A stretch of 64,000 nt of DNA from Flavivirga jejuensis (GTDB lineage Bacteria > Bacteroidota > Bacteroidia > Flavobacteriales > Flavobacteriaceae), in the NCBI RefSeq assembly GCF_030540765.1, contig NZ_JAUOEL010000001.1, forward strand, positions 558,001-622,000. The letters run 5' to 3'. The number at the start of each line of letters is the position of its first letter. Position 1 is the stretch's first letter. The notes beneath the pieces are model-generated. The model made no database searches, was not told the origin of the DNA, and was given only the letters and a program-made list of their open reading frames with translations. Positions 31,724 to 40,562 of the stretch are shown one piece after another. The translations under genes and the position numbers were made by a program.

Positions 31724-32356
31724 ATGATAGCCAAGGACGACGATAAAATAAATATATCGAATTCAGTTTCCCCTTCGGAGGCAGAAAGGAATAATTTATA
31801 TCCTATTTTTTTAAAGACTAAAAACTTAAACGTACTTATTGTAGGTGGCGGTTTTGTAGCTGAAGAAAAATTAACGTTCCTATTAAAATCAAGTCCAGAT
31901 GCACATGTTACCATGGTGTCGCCTATATTTAGAGATGGCACTGTAGCACTTGCAAATAAAGGTGATGTTACGCTGATTAAAGATGCTTATAATAAAAGTT
32001 ATTTAAAGGGAAAGCATATTGTTGTAGCTACGACAGATATCCCAGAAGTAAATGTGGAGGTTTGGAAAGATTGTAGAGCAGAAGCTAAATTAGTGAACGT
32101 TGCCGATAACCCACCATATTGTGATTTTTATATGGGTGGCATTGTAACAAAAGGTCATGTGAAAGTAGCGATTTCAACAAATGGAAAATCGCCAACAACA
32201 GCCAAAAGATTACGTCAGTTTTTCGAGGATGTGATTCCAGAAAACATAGATGATTTGGTTAAAAACTTAAACGAATACAGAAAGACAATAAAAGGTGATT
32301 TCGAGGAAAAAGTCGAAAAATTAAACGAATTCACAAAAGGATTAATTGAAAAATAA
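31724..32356 (+). CDS. Precorrin-2 dehydrogenase / sirohydrochlorin ferrochelatase (CysG N-terminal type)
   Basis: 210 residues. Rossmann motif VLIVGGGFVAEEKL; DVTLIKDAY, IVVATDIPEVN-type region, NVADNPPYCDFYMGGIV and ISTNGKSPTTAKRLRQFFE are the CysG/Met8/SirC signatures. It oxidises precorrin-2 to sirohydrochlorin and may insert iron, completing siroheme for the sulfite reductase. The first ~25 residues (SNSVSPSEAERNN) are unusual for the family and are encoded partly by a TTCCCCTTCGGAGGC palindrome at 31766-31792, again a repeat-derived N-terminus. One nucleotide separates it from cobA. Confidence 0.93.
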   Translation: MIAKDDDKINISNSVSPSEAERNNLYPIFLKTKNLNVLIVGGGFVAEEKLTFLLKSSPDAHVTMVSPIFRDGTVALANKGDVTLIKDAYNKSYLKGKHIVVATTDIPEVNVEVWKDCRAEAKLVNVADNPPYCDFYMGGIVTKGHVKVAISTNGKSPTTAKRLRQFFEDVIPENIDDLVKNLNEYRKTIKGDFEEKVEKLNEFTKGLIEK

Positions 32357-32373
32357 AAGTAAAGAAGCATATA

Positions 32374-33426
32374 ATGATTAAAACAGATATACTTATAATA
32401 GGCGCGGGTCCAACTGGGTTATTCGCGGTTTTTGAAGCAGGTTTATTAAAACTTAAATGTCATTTAATAGATGCATTGCCACAACCAGGCGGACAATGTT
32501 CGGAAATTTATCCTAAAAAACCTATTTATGATATTCCTGGTTTTCCTGAAATATTGGCTGGTGATTTAACTAAAAATTTACTAGAACAAGGAAAACAGTT
32601 TGAACCAGGGTTTACTTTAGGTGAGCGTGCAGAAACAATAGAAAAACAAGAAGATGGTTCATTTATTGTAACAACTAATAAAGGTACGCAACACCAGGCA
32701 CCCGTAGTTGCTATTGCTGGAGGATTAGGATCTTTCGAGCCTAGAAAACCAGCTATAGATGGTATTGTAGATTATGAAGATAAAGGAGTTGAATATATTA
32801 TTAAAGACCCAGAATTTTATAGAGATAAAAAAGTAGTGATTTCTGGTGGAGGTGATTCTGCATTAGATTGGAGTATCTTTTTAACCGATGTCGCTTCAGA
32901 AGTGACTTTAATTCATAGAAGAAATGAATTTAGAGGAGCTTTGGATTCTGTTGAAAAAGTTGGAGAATTAACTAAACTTGGTAAAATTAATTTAATTACA
33001 CCAGCAGAAGTTAAAGGGGTACATGGTAATGGTAAAATAGAAACACTTACTGTTGTTAAAGATGGTGAAACTTCTCAAATTGAAACAGACCACTTTATTC
33101 CATTATTTGGATTGTCACCTAAGTTAGGACCTATTGGAAATTGGGGATTAGATATTGAAAAGAATGCTATAAAAGTTGATAATTCATTAAACTATCAAAC
33201 CAATATTCCTGGTGTTTTTGCTATAGGTGATGTAAATACATATCCAGAGAAATTAAAATTAATTTTGTGTGGATTCCATGAGGCAACATTAATGTGTCAA
33301 GCGGCATACAGAATTATCAATCCTGGTAAAAAATATGTTTTAAAATATACAACCGTTAGTGGAATTGATGGCTTTGACGGAACAAGAAAAGAAGCACCTA
33401 AAGCAGTTGTTCAAGCTATTAATTAA
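32374..33426 (+). CDS. Ferredoxin--NADP reductase, thioredoxin-reductase-like
   Basis: 350 residues. FAD motif ILIIGAGPTGLFAVFEAG at the N-terminus, NAD(P) motif VVISGGGDSALDWSIFLTD near 153, and C-terminal FAIGDVNTYPEKLKLILCGFHEATLM. The CxxC redox pair of thioredoxin reductase is absent, which marks the FNR2 (TrxR-like ferredoxin-NADP reductase) group. It is the last gene of the operon and probably supplies electrons through ferredoxin to the sulfite reductase, which has no flavoprotein subunit here. That role is inferred from position. Confidence 0.9.
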   Translation: MIKTDILIIGAGPTGLFAVFEAGLLKLKCHLIDALPQPGGQCSEIYPKKPIYDIPGFPEILAGDLTKNLLEQGKQFEPGFTLGERAETIEKQEDGSFIVTTNKGTQHQAPVVAIAGGLGSFEPRKPAIDGIVDYEDKGVEYIIKDPEFYRDKKVVISGGGDSALDWSIFLTDVASEVTLIHRRNEFRGALDSVEKVGELTKLGKINLITPAEVKGVHGNGKIETLTVVKDGETSQIETDHFIPLFGLSPKLGPIGNWGLDIEKNAIKVDNSLNYQTNIPGVFAIGDVNTYPEKLKLILCGFHEATLMCQAAYRIINPGKKYVLKYTTVSGIDGFDGTRKEAPKAVVQAIN

Positions 33427-33446
33427 TTTTTAGTTTGATTAATAAT

Positions 33447-33496
33447 AAAACAATCCTGCAAGGTTTAAGCGCTAAACTTTGCAGGGTTTGTTTTTT
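33447..33496 (+). terminator. Terminator of sulfate-assimilation operon
   Basis: AAACAA, CCTGCAA and GTTTA pair with TAAAC, TTGCAGG and TTTGTTT around AGCGC, followed by T6; 20 nt after the stop. Confidence 0.85.
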
Positions 33497-33611
33497 ACAG
33501 AAAACATGAATATTAAGCGATATTAGTTTTATTTTTATAAGCTTAATTTCTAATACTATTTAAAACTAAAAGGAGTGATAATTGGGATAAGCCCTGCCAA
33601 ACAAATAATAC

Positions 33612-34352
33612 ATGAAAAGCTATAATGTTTGTTTAAAAGACACAGTCAAAAAATTTACCAAAAGATTGTTTTATGCGTTGTTCGATAGTGAACAGGAAGA
33701 AGCTTATGGAGAATATTTAGAGAAAACATTTCTAAAAATAACATCTAAACTAGATATAGATAACGGTAAAGCTATATGGGAAAGTTTTAAATCCGAACTT
33801 CCAGAGATTAGAAAAATATTAGATTTGGATGCTATTGCATTCGAAAATAATGATCCAGCATCGCATTGTTTAGATGAGATTTATATGGCATATCCAGGGT
33901 TTCATGCTATCTCAATTTATAGATTAAGTCATGCGCTTTATAAGCGAGACGTGTATATTTTACCAAGAATGATGAGTGAATACATTCATGGCATTACAGG
34001 TATCGACATTCACCCGGGGGCTACTATTGGTGAATCATTTTATATTGATCATGGTACAGGAATTGTAATAGGAGAGTCTTCAATAATAAAAAGCAATGTT
34101 AAAATTTATCAAGGGGTAACCTTAGGGGGAATTCAGGTTTCTAAAGATTTGGCATCAACAAAAAGACATCCAACCATAGATGATAATGTAACAATTTATG
34201 CCAATGCCACTATTTTAGGAGGCGATATCGTTATTGGTAAAGACAGTATAATTGGCGCAAATGTTTGGATTACACAATCGGTTCCAGAAAACTCGTTAGT
34301 TACTTATCAGACAGAAATTAAAATCAGACCTAAAAAAAATGGGATACGGTAA
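33612..34352 (+). CDS. cysE: Serine O-acetyltransferase
   Basis: 246 residues. Helical N-terminal region followed by left-handed beta-helix hexapeptide repeats: GIDIHPGATIGESFYIDHGTGIVIGESS, VKIYQGVTLGG, KRHPTIDDNVTIYANATILGG. The DHGTG and TLGG motifs are diagnostic for SATs. It acetylates L-serine with acetyl-CoA to make O-acetylserine. The gene overlaps cysM by 14 nt, so the two are translated together; O-acetylserine passes directly to CysM. The usual C-terminal Ile is not present (ends NGIR), so tight inhibition by CysK-type binding is less certain. Confidence 0.95.
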   Translation: MKSYNVCLKDTVKKFTKRLFYALFDSEQEEAYGEYLEKTFLKITSKLDIDNGKAIWESFKSELPEIRKILDLDAIAFENNDPASHCLDEIYMAYPGFHAISIYRLSHALYKRDVYILPRMMSEYIHGITGIDIHPGATIGESFYIDHGTGIVIGESSIIKSNVKIYQGVTLGGIQVSKDLASTKRHPTIDDNVTIYANATILGGDIVIGKDSIIGANVWITQSVPENSLVTYQTEIKIRPKKNGIR

Positions 34353-35229
34353 AAGCATATTAGATGACATTGGTAATACACCAATAGTTGAAGCAAGTCA
34401 TATTATAAAAAATAAAAAGGTTCGATTATTTTTAAAACTGGAGGGTAATAACCCTGGTGGTAGTGTTAAAGATCGTGCTGCTTTTAATATGATTAATGAA
34501 GCATTAAAAAGAGGCGATATAGAAAAAGGAGGTACTTTGGTTGAAGCTACAAGTGGAAACACAGGCATTGCTTTGGCTTTCATTGCGCAATTGTTAGGAT
34601 TGAATATGGTGTTGATTATGCCAGAGAACTCCACCGAAGAACGCGTTAAAACCATGCGTGCATATGGGGCTGAGGTTATTTTAACACCAGCAGATGTAGG
34701 TATTGAAGGTTCCAGAGATCTCGCTTTTAAATTAAGAGACGAAAAAGGGTACACGCTTTTAAATCAGTTTGAAAATAATGATAACTGGAAGGCGCATTAT
34801 AAAACCACAGGACCAGAAATATGGAGAGATACCGAGGGTGAAATAACACACTTTGTATCTGCCATGGGAACTACGGGAACCATTATGGGAACTTCCACAT
34901 TTTTAAAGGAGAAAAATAAAAACATACAAATAGTTGGAGCACAACCAGCTGATGGTTCTAGAATACCTGGTATTCGAAAATGGTCGCCCGATTATGTGCC
35001 TAAGTTTTTCGATCGTTCAAAAGTAGACCAAGTTATCGATGTAAGTGATGTTCAAGCTAAAGCGATGACGCAACGTTTAGCTAAAGAAGAAGGCATTTTT
35101 GCAGGGATGAGTAGTGGTGGCGCTGTGTATTGTGCTTTAAAAATAGCAGAATCTATTGATGAAGGTGTTGTAGTTGCTGTTATTTGTGATAGAGGCGATA
35201 GGTATTTATCCTCCACTTTATTCGAATAG
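34339..35229 (+). CDS. cysM: Cysteine synthase (CysM type)
   Basis: 296 residues, fold type II PLP enzyme. PLP lysine K44 in NNPGGSVKDRAAF; phosphate loop VEATSGNTGIAL; C-terminal GMSSGGAVYCAL. EGNNPGGSVKDR and the length favour CysM over the ~310-residue CysK. It converts O-acetylserine and sulfide to cysteine. It overlaps the cysE 3' end by 14 nt. Sulfide comes from the operon immediately upstream. Confidence 0.94.
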   Translation: MGYGKSILDDIGNTPIVEASHIIKNKKVRLFLKLEGNNPGGSVKDRAAFNMINEALKRGDIEKGGTLVEATSGNTGIALAFIAQLLGLNMVLIMPENSTEERVKTMRAYGAEVILTPADVGIEGSRDLAFKLRDEKGYTLLNQFENNDNWKAHYKTTGPEIWRDTEGEITHFVSAMGTTGTIMGTSTFLKEKNKNIQIVGAQPADGSRIPGIRKWSPDYVPKFFDRSKVDQVIDVSDVQAKAMTQRLAKEEGIFAGMSSGGAVYCALKIAESIDEGVVVAVICDRGDRYLSSTLFE

Positions 35230-35306
35230 TGCAATTTTTATCAATTTAATGTGGATAAAAAAAATATAGTTAGTACTTTTGCTCACTAGTTCATTAACGT
35301 ATTAAT

Positions 35307-35415
35307 GTTATCAAGAAAGGTAGAGGGAATAGACCCGTTGAAGCCTTGGCAACCCTTTAACTTTAAAGAAGGTGCTACGTTCTACTAATGTTTAAAAAAA
35401 TATTGGAAAGATAAC
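35307..35415 (+). promoter_or_regulatory. SAM-I riboswitch upstream of metH operon
   Basis: P1 GTTATC (35307-35312) / GATAAC (35410-35415); core AAGAAAGGTAGAGGGA, GAAGCCTTGGCAACC, GGTGCTACGTTC. A full -7 box TACTTTTG is at 35274-35281. A 7-bp hairpin GAAAAGT/ACTTTTC (35416-35438) starts directly at the end of P1, but no clear T run follows, so the switching mechanism is unsettled. It controls metH and metF. Confidence 0.93.
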
Positions 35416-35467
35416 GAAAAGTGTTTCTTTTACTTTTCTTGATGACATATAGATAAAAAATATCAAA

Positions 35468-36481
35468 ATGTCGAACATAAAACAAGCTTTACAAGACCGT
35501 ATTTTAGTACTAGATGGTGCTATGGGTACTATGTTGCAGGCCTATAAATTTACAGAAGAAGATTTTAGAGGCGATCGTTTTAAAGATTACCCAACGCCGT
35601 TGCAGGGTAATAACGATTTGCTGTCTATCACGCAGCCAAAAGCAATTAAAGAAATACACGCTAAGTATTTTGAAGTAGGTGCAGATATTGTAGAAACGAA
35701 TACGTTTTCTGGCACAACAATCGCCATGGCAGATTATCAAATGGAAGATTTAGTTTACGAACTTAATTACCAGTCTGCAAAAATAGCAAAGGAAGTAGCC
35801 GATGAATTTACAGCCAAAGAACCACATAAACCTCGTTTTGTAGCAGGATCCATTGGACCAACAAACCGTACAGCAAGTATGTCGCCAGATGTAAACGATC
35901 CTGGCTATAGGGCTGTAACGTTTGATGAATTACGGATAGCTTATAAGCAGCAAGTAGAAGCTTTAGTTGATGGTGGTTCAGATCTACTTTTAGTAGAAAC
36001 CGTTTTTGATACCCTGAATGCTAAAGCTGCATTATTTGCTATAGAAGAAGTTAAAGAAGCACGCAATATAGACATTCCTGTTATGCTTAGTGGCACAATT
36101 ACCGATGCGTCAGGGAGAACACTTTCTGGTCAAACAGCAGAAGCTTTTTTGATCTCAGTATCACATATTCCATTATTATCTGTTGGTTTTAATTGTGCTT
36201 TAGGAGCTAATTTATTGCAACCACATTTAGAAGCTATTGCTTCTAAAACAGATTTTGCAATTTCTGCCCATCCCAATGCTGGATTGCCAAATGCCTTTGG
36301 TGAGTATGATGAAACACCAGAAGAGATGGGAGAGCAAATAGAAGAATATTTAAAAAAGGATTTAATAAATATTATTGGAGGCTGTTGTGGTACAAGCCCA
36401 GAGCATATTAAAGTTATTGCAGATATAGCCGCTAAATATAAACCAAGACATCATTCTGAACTTGTTTCAGAATCACATTAA
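35468..36481 (+). CDS. metH: Methionine synthase, homocysteine-binding module (MetH N-terminal part)
   Basis: 337 residues corresponding to the first module of cobalamin-dependent MetH: RILVLDGAMGTMLQAYKFTEEDFRG, DIVETNTFSGTT. The zinc-binding cysteines are in GFNCALG and GGCCGTSPEH. The remaining modules are encoded by a separate gene at 36772, with an ABM-domain ORF between them, so the enzyme is split. The last 11 codons (RHHSELVSESH) come from an intergenic palindrome (ATTCTGAA/TTCAGAAT) and are not part of the family. First gene behind the second SAM riboswitch. Confidence 0.94.
   Translation: MSNIKQALQDRILVLDGAMGTMLQAYKFTEEDFRGDRFKDYPTPLQGNNDLLSITQPKAIKEIHAKYFEVGADIVETNTFSGTTIAMADYQMEDLVYELNYQSAKIAKEVADEFTAKEPHKPRFVAGSIGPTNRTASMSPDVNDPGYRAVTFDELRIAYKQQVEALVDGGSDLLLVETVFDTLNAKAALFAIEEVKEARNIDIPVMLSGTITDASGRTLSGQTAEAFLISVSHIPLLSVGFNCALGANLLQPHLEAIASKTDFAISAHPNAGLPNAFGEYDETPEEMGEQIEEYLKKDLINIIGGCCGTSPEHIKVIADIAAKYKPRHHSELVSESH
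36453..36473 (+). repeat. Dispersed palindrome forming the 3' end of metH-N
   Basis: ATTCTGAA (36453-36460) and TTCAGAAT (36466-36473) flank CTTGT. The encoded peptide HSELVSES is the usual read-through of this type of intergenic palindrome. Confidence 0.65.
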
Positions 36482-36490
36482 GTTAAAGTT

Positions 36491-36772
36491 ATGATACTCG
36501 AAGTTGCCATCTTAAATATTAAAAAAGGGCTTTCTGCAGATTTTGAAAAAGTTTTTCAAGAAGCGCAACGTATCATTTCCTCTATGAAGGGTTACATATC
36601 ACACGAATTAAAAAAGTGTGTTGAGCAAGAAGATAAATATATATTATTAGTGAATTGGGAGACGATTGAAGATCATGAGATCGGATTTAGAAAATCGAGT
36701 GAATATCAAAAATGGAAAGCATTATTACACCATTTTTATGAGCCATTTCCAATTGTAGAACATTATAAATAA
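36491..36772 (+). CDS. ABM-domain (antibiotic biosynthesis monooxygenase-like) protein
   Basis: 93 residues with the dimeric alpha/beta barrel pattern of ABM proteins: [29 protein letters not shown] then [32 protein letters not shown] and [15 protein letters not shown]. Such proteins act as small oxygenases, haem-degrading enzymes or unknown dimeric factors; no specific substrate can be named. It lies inside the split methionine synthase operon, 9 nt after metH-N, and its stop codon overlaps the metH-C start by one base (TAATG), indicating coupled translation. Confidence 0.9.
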   Translation: MILEVAILNIKKGLSADFEKVFQEAQRIISSMKGYISHELKKCVEQEDKYILLVNWETIEDHEIGFRKSSEYQKWKALLHHFYEPFPIVEHYK

Positions 36773-39447
36773 TGAAAGCTAACCAAACAAAATATATGAG
36801 ACTTTCAGGATTAGAACCACTAATCCTAAACGAAAACAGCAATTTTATCAATGTTGGTGAACGTACCAATGTTGCTGGTTCTCGTAAGTTCTTAAGATTA
36901 ATAAAAGAAGAAAAATTTGATGAGGCCTTAGATATAGCACGACATCAAGTAGACGGAGGTGCGCAAATAATAGATATCAATATGGACGACGGTCTTATTG
37001 ATGGTAAAGAATCGATGGTTCGTTTCTTAAATTTAATTGCAGCCGAACCAGATATTTGCCGTGTGCCTATTATGATAGATAGTTCTAAATGGGAAATTAT
37101 TGAGGCAGGACTTCAAGTCGTGCAAGGTAAATGTGTCGTAAATTCTATTTCCTTAAAAGAAGGCGAAGAAAAGTTTATTTGGGAAGCAAAGCAGGTTAAA
37201 CGATACGGAGCAGCTGTTATTGTGATGGCTTTTGATGAGGTTGGACAAGCAGATAATTACGAAAGACGTATCGAAATAGCAGAACGCTCATACCGTGTTT
37301 TAGTTGATAAAGTAGGATTTCCATCAGAAGATATAATTTTCGATCTAAATATATTCCCTGTAGCAACAGGTATGGAAGAACACCGCAAAAATGCGATCGA
37401 TTTTATTGAAGCCACACGTTGGGTACGGGAAAATCTGCCAAATGTGAGTGTTAGTGGTGGTGTGAGTAATGTGTCGTTTTCATTTAGAGGAAATGATAGG
37501 GTTCGTGAAGCGATGCACTCGGTGTTTTTATACTATGCCATTCAAGCAGGGATGAATATGGGGATTGTAAACCCAGCACTTTTAGAGGTGTATGATGACA
37601 TTCCTAAAGACTTGTTAGAACATGTAGAAGACGTTATTTTAGATAGAAGAGACGATGCTACCGAACGATTATTGGATTTCGCCGAAACAGTTAAAGGTTC
37701 TAAAAAAGAAAAAACTGTTGACTTGTCATGGAGAGAAAATTCACTTCAAGAGCGTATAACTCATGCGCTTGTAAAAGGAATTGATGCATACATTATTGAA
37801 GATGTAGAACAAGCAAGACAGGAAGCTAAAAAACCAATTGAGGTTATTGAGGGGCATTTAATGATTGGAATGAATGTGGTTGGTGATTTATTTGGTGCTG
37901 GTAAAATGTTTCTACCCCAAGTAGTAAAATCAGCAAGGGTTATGAAAAAGGCGGTTGGTTATTTAAACCCTTTTATTGAAGCCGAAAAAGGTGAAAAACA
38001 AGAAGCTTTAGGTAAGGTGTTAATGGCTACCGTAAAAGGCGATGTACATGATATTGGTAAAAATATTGTGAGTGTTGTTTTAGGGTGTAATAACTACGAA
38101 ATTGTTGATCTAGGGGTTATGGTGCCACCTGAAAAAGTTATTTCAGAAGCCAAAGAACATAACGTAGATGCCATTGGTTTGTCTGGTTTAATTACGCCAT
38201 CTTTAGACGAAATGGTGTATCTGGCTAAAGAAATGGAGCGTCAAAATTTTTCTGTGCCTTTGCTTATTGGTGGAGCAACAACATCGAAAGCGCATACCGC
38301 AGTGAAAATTGATCCTCAGTATAAAAATGCTGTAGTTCACGTTAATGACGCTTCCAGAGCGGTGACAGTCGTTGGAGATTTATTAAATAAAAAGACCTCT
38401 AATGAGTATGTAGCAAAACTTAAAAAAGATTACGATGAATTTCGTGAGAAGTTTTTAAAACGAGGTAAAGAGAAATCATATATTTCGATAGCAGAAGCGC
38501 GTCGTAAAAAATATACTATAGATTGGGAAACATCAGACATTGTAAAACCTAATGAATTAGGAATTCAAAGATTAAAACAATTAAGCTTGAAAGAGTTGTT
38601 ACCCTTTATAGATTGGAAACCTTTCTTTATTTCGTGGGATTTGCATGGTAAATTCCCAGAGATATTAACAGATGATGTTGTGGGAGAACAAGCAACACAA
38701 TTGTATGAGGATGCCCAAGAAATGATTAAACAAATTATTGCGAAACAGTTATTAAAACCAAAAGGAGTCTTTGGTTTATTTGAGGCTAATACTATAAATG
38801 AAGATGACATTTCTATTCAGAAAAAAGGAAATGAGATTGCTGTGTTTAGGACGTTACGTCAACAATTAAAGAAAAGAGATGGCATTCCAAATATTGCTTT
38901 GTCTGATTTTATAGCGCCAAAAGAAACAGGTAAAACCGATTATATGGGGGCATTCTGTGTGGGTATTTTTGGAGCGCAAGAACTAGCAACTTTTTACAAG
39001 GACAAAGAAGATGATTATAACTCGATAATGGCACAAGCCATTGCAGATAGATTTGCTGAAGCGTTTGCAGAATACTTACACAAGCAAGTGAGAATGAAGC
39101 ACTGGGGGTATGCGGCAGATGAAGATTTATCTAATGAAGATTTAATAAAAGAAACCTATAAAGGGATTCGTCCAGCACCTGGTTACCCAGCATGTCCAGA
39201 TCATTTAGAGAAAGAGACCATTTGGGAGTTGTTGGATGTAGAAGAGTTAATAGGAGTTACCCTTACTGAAAGTTTAGCCATGTGGCCAGCAGCTGCAGTA
39301 TCAGGATATTATTTTGGAAATCCAGAAGCAAAATATTTTGGCTTAGGTAAAATTACTGATGACCAAGTCACTGATTATGCCACTAGAAAAGGCATTGGAA
39401 AAGATAAAGCTAGAAAGTGGTTGCATCCTAATTTGGCAGAGGAGTAA
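36772..39447 (+). CDS. metH: Methionine synthase, folate/cobalamin/activation modules (MetH C-terminal part)
   Basis: 891 residues. Pterin-binding module (~20-290: [40 protein letters not shown]), cobalamin module with the cap and H426 ligand motif [12 protein letters not shown], and SAM-binding activation domain (~560-890, [36 protein letters not shown]). It transfers methyl from methyl-THF through B12 to homocysteine, which must be bound by the separate metH-N product. MetH is a single ~1200-residue chain in many bacteria; the split falls between homocysteine and pterin modules. The start overlaps the ABM gene stop. Confidence 0.95.
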   Translation: MKANQTKYMRLSGLEPLILNENSNFINVGERTNVAGSRKFLRLIKEEKFDEALDIARHQVDGGAQIIDINMDDGLIDGKESMVRFLNLIAAEPDICRVPIMIDSSKWEIIEAGLQVVQGKCVVNSISLKEGEEKFIWEAKQVKRYGAAVIVMAFDEVGQADNYERRIEIAERSYRVLVDKVGFPSEDIIFDLNIFPVATGMEEHRKNAIDFIEATRWVRENLPNVSVSGGVSNVSFSFRGNDRVREAMHSVFLYYAIQAGMNMGIVNPALLEVYDDIPKDLLEHVEDVILDRRDDATERLLDFAETVKGSKKEKTVDLSWRENSLQERITHALVKGIDAYIIEDVEQARQEAKKPIEVIEGHLMIGMNVVGDLFGAGKMFLPQVVKSARVMKKAVGYLNPFIEAEKGEKQEALGKVLMATVKGDVHDIGKNIVSVVLGCNNYEIVDLGVMVPPEKVISEAKEHNVDAIGLSGLITPSLDEMVYLAKEMERQNFSVPLLIGGATTSKAHTAVKIDPQYKNAVVHVNDASRAVTVVGDLLNKKTSNEYVAKLKKDYDEFREKFLKRGKEKSYISIAEARRKKYTIDWETSDIVKPNELGIQRLKQLSLKELLPFIDWKPFFISWDLHGKFPEILTDDVVGEQATQLYEDAQEMIKQIIAKQLLKPKGVFGLFEANTINEDDISIQKKGNEIAVFRTLRQQLKKRDGIPNIALSDFIAPKETGKTDYMGAFCVGIFGAQELATFYKDKEDDYNSIMAQAIADRFAEAFAEYLHKQVRMKHWGYAADEDLSNEDLIKETYKGIRPAPGYPACPDHLEKETIWELLDVEELIGVTLTESLAMWPAAAVSGYYFGNPEAKYFGLGKITDDQVTDYATRKGIGKDKARKWLHPNLAEE

Positions 39448-39457
39448 TCCCTACCGA

Positions 39458-39470
39458 CCTTCTCTGAAGG
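39458..39470 (+). repeat. Short palindrome after metH-C
   Basis: CCTTC-TCT-GAAGG, followed by GGAGGC; member of the local CTTC/GAAGG-type extragenic hairpins. Confidence 0.4.
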
Positions 39471-39534
39471 GGAGGCACAAGTATTATTGGATGCAATTAA
39501 AATTAAAAATAAATTAAATACGACCCATTAAAAA

Positions 39535-39549
39535 CCCTTCTTTGGAGGG
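39535..39549 (+). repeat. Short palindrome before metF
   Basis: CCCTTC-TTT-GGAGGG, followed by ATTGGAAAGGCAC and the metF ATG at 39563. The hairpin ends 13 nt before the start codon. Confidence 0.5.
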
Positions 39550-39562
39550 ATTGGAAAGGCAC

Positions 39563-40519
39563 ATGAAAGTAACAGATCATATAAAGAAAGCTAACGGGAA
39601 AACATTGTTTTCGTTTGAAATTATTCCACCACAAAAAGGTAGAAACATTCAAGAATTATATAATAATATAGACCCTTTAATGGAGTTTGAACCACCATTT
39701 ATTGATGTAACAACTTCTAGGGAACAATATATTTATATTGATAAAGGTGAAGGCTTATTAGATAGAAAAATAACACGTATGCGACCAGGTACTGTTGGTA
39801 TTTGTGCAGCAATAAAACATAAATACAATGTGGATACCGTTCCGCATGTATTATGTGGCGGTTTTACAAAAGAAGAAACAGAATACTTGTTGGTGGATTG
39901 CCATTATTTAGGTATCGATAACGTTATGGCGTTACGTGGTGATGCTATGAGCCATCAAAAATATTTTCAACCTTCTAAAGGAGGTAATGCATATGCAACA
40001 GACTTAGTAGCTCAAATTCAGAATTTAAATTGTGGAAAGTATTTACACGAAGTTATAGAATCAGATCATAAATCTAATTTTTGTATTGGTGTAGCTGGTT
40101 ATCCTGAAAAACATATGGAAGCCCCTTCTTTGCAAGCGGATTTAAGACGTCTTAAAGAAAAAGTAGAAGCTGGAGCAGATTATGTAGTCACGCAAATGTT
40201 TTTTGATAATGAGAAATACTTTGAGTTTGTAGACCAGGCAAAAAAGGCAGGTATTGATGTGCCTATCATTCCTGGCATAAAACCTTTAGCGGTTAAACGT
40301 CATTTACAAGTACTACCTCAGGTCTTTAAAATAGATTTACCAGAAATTTTAGTTAATGAAGTTGAAAAATGCAAAGATAATAAACAGGTAAGGCAAGTAG
40401 GTGTTGAGTGGGCTATAAAACAATCTGAAGAGCTTAAAAAAGCAGGTGTACCTGTATTGCATTATTACTCAATGGGTAAAAGTGATAATATAAAAGCCAT
40501 TGCATCTCATATGTTTTAA
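39563..40519 (+). CDS. metF: Methylenetetrahydrofolate reductase
   Basis: 318 residues from the ATG at 39563 (MKVTDHIKKANGKTLFSFEIIPP); a TTG at 39542 lies within the palindrome and is not favoured. TIM-barrel flavoprotein motifs: FSFEIIPPQKG, DVTTSREQYIY, LCGGFTKEETEYLL, MALRGD, FCIGVAGYPEKH, TQMFFDNEKYFEFVD. It reduces methylene-THF to methyl-THF with NADH, supplying MetH. It lies behind the same SAM riboswitch as metH, ~115 nt after the metH-C stop. Confidence 0.95.
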   Translation: MKVTDHIKKANGKTLFSFEIIPPQKGRNIQELYNNIDPLMEFEPPFIDVTTSREQYIYIDKGEGLLDRKITRMRPGTVGICAAIKHKYNVDTVPHVLCGGFTKEETEYLLVDCHYLGIDNVMALRGDAMSHQKYFQPSKGGNAYATDLVAQIQNLNCGKYLHEVIESDHKSNFCIGVAGYPEKHMEAPSLQADLRRLKEKVEAGADYVVTQMFFDNEKYFEFVDQAKKAGIDVPIIPGIKPLAVKRHLQVLPQVFKIDLPEILVNEVEKCKDNKQVRQVGVEWAIKQSEELKKAGVPVLHYYSMGKSDNIKAIASHMF

Positions 40520-40528
40520 TATTTCTGT

Positions 40529-40536
40529 TATTTTTG
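40529..40536 (+). promoter_or_regulatory. Putative -7 box for PagL-like gene
   Basis: TATTTTTG matches TAnnTTTG, 26 nt before the ATG at 40563. No clear -33 element. Confidence 0.4.
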
Positions 40537-40562
40537 CCCTTTATTTAGGTAAACCTACTTTA

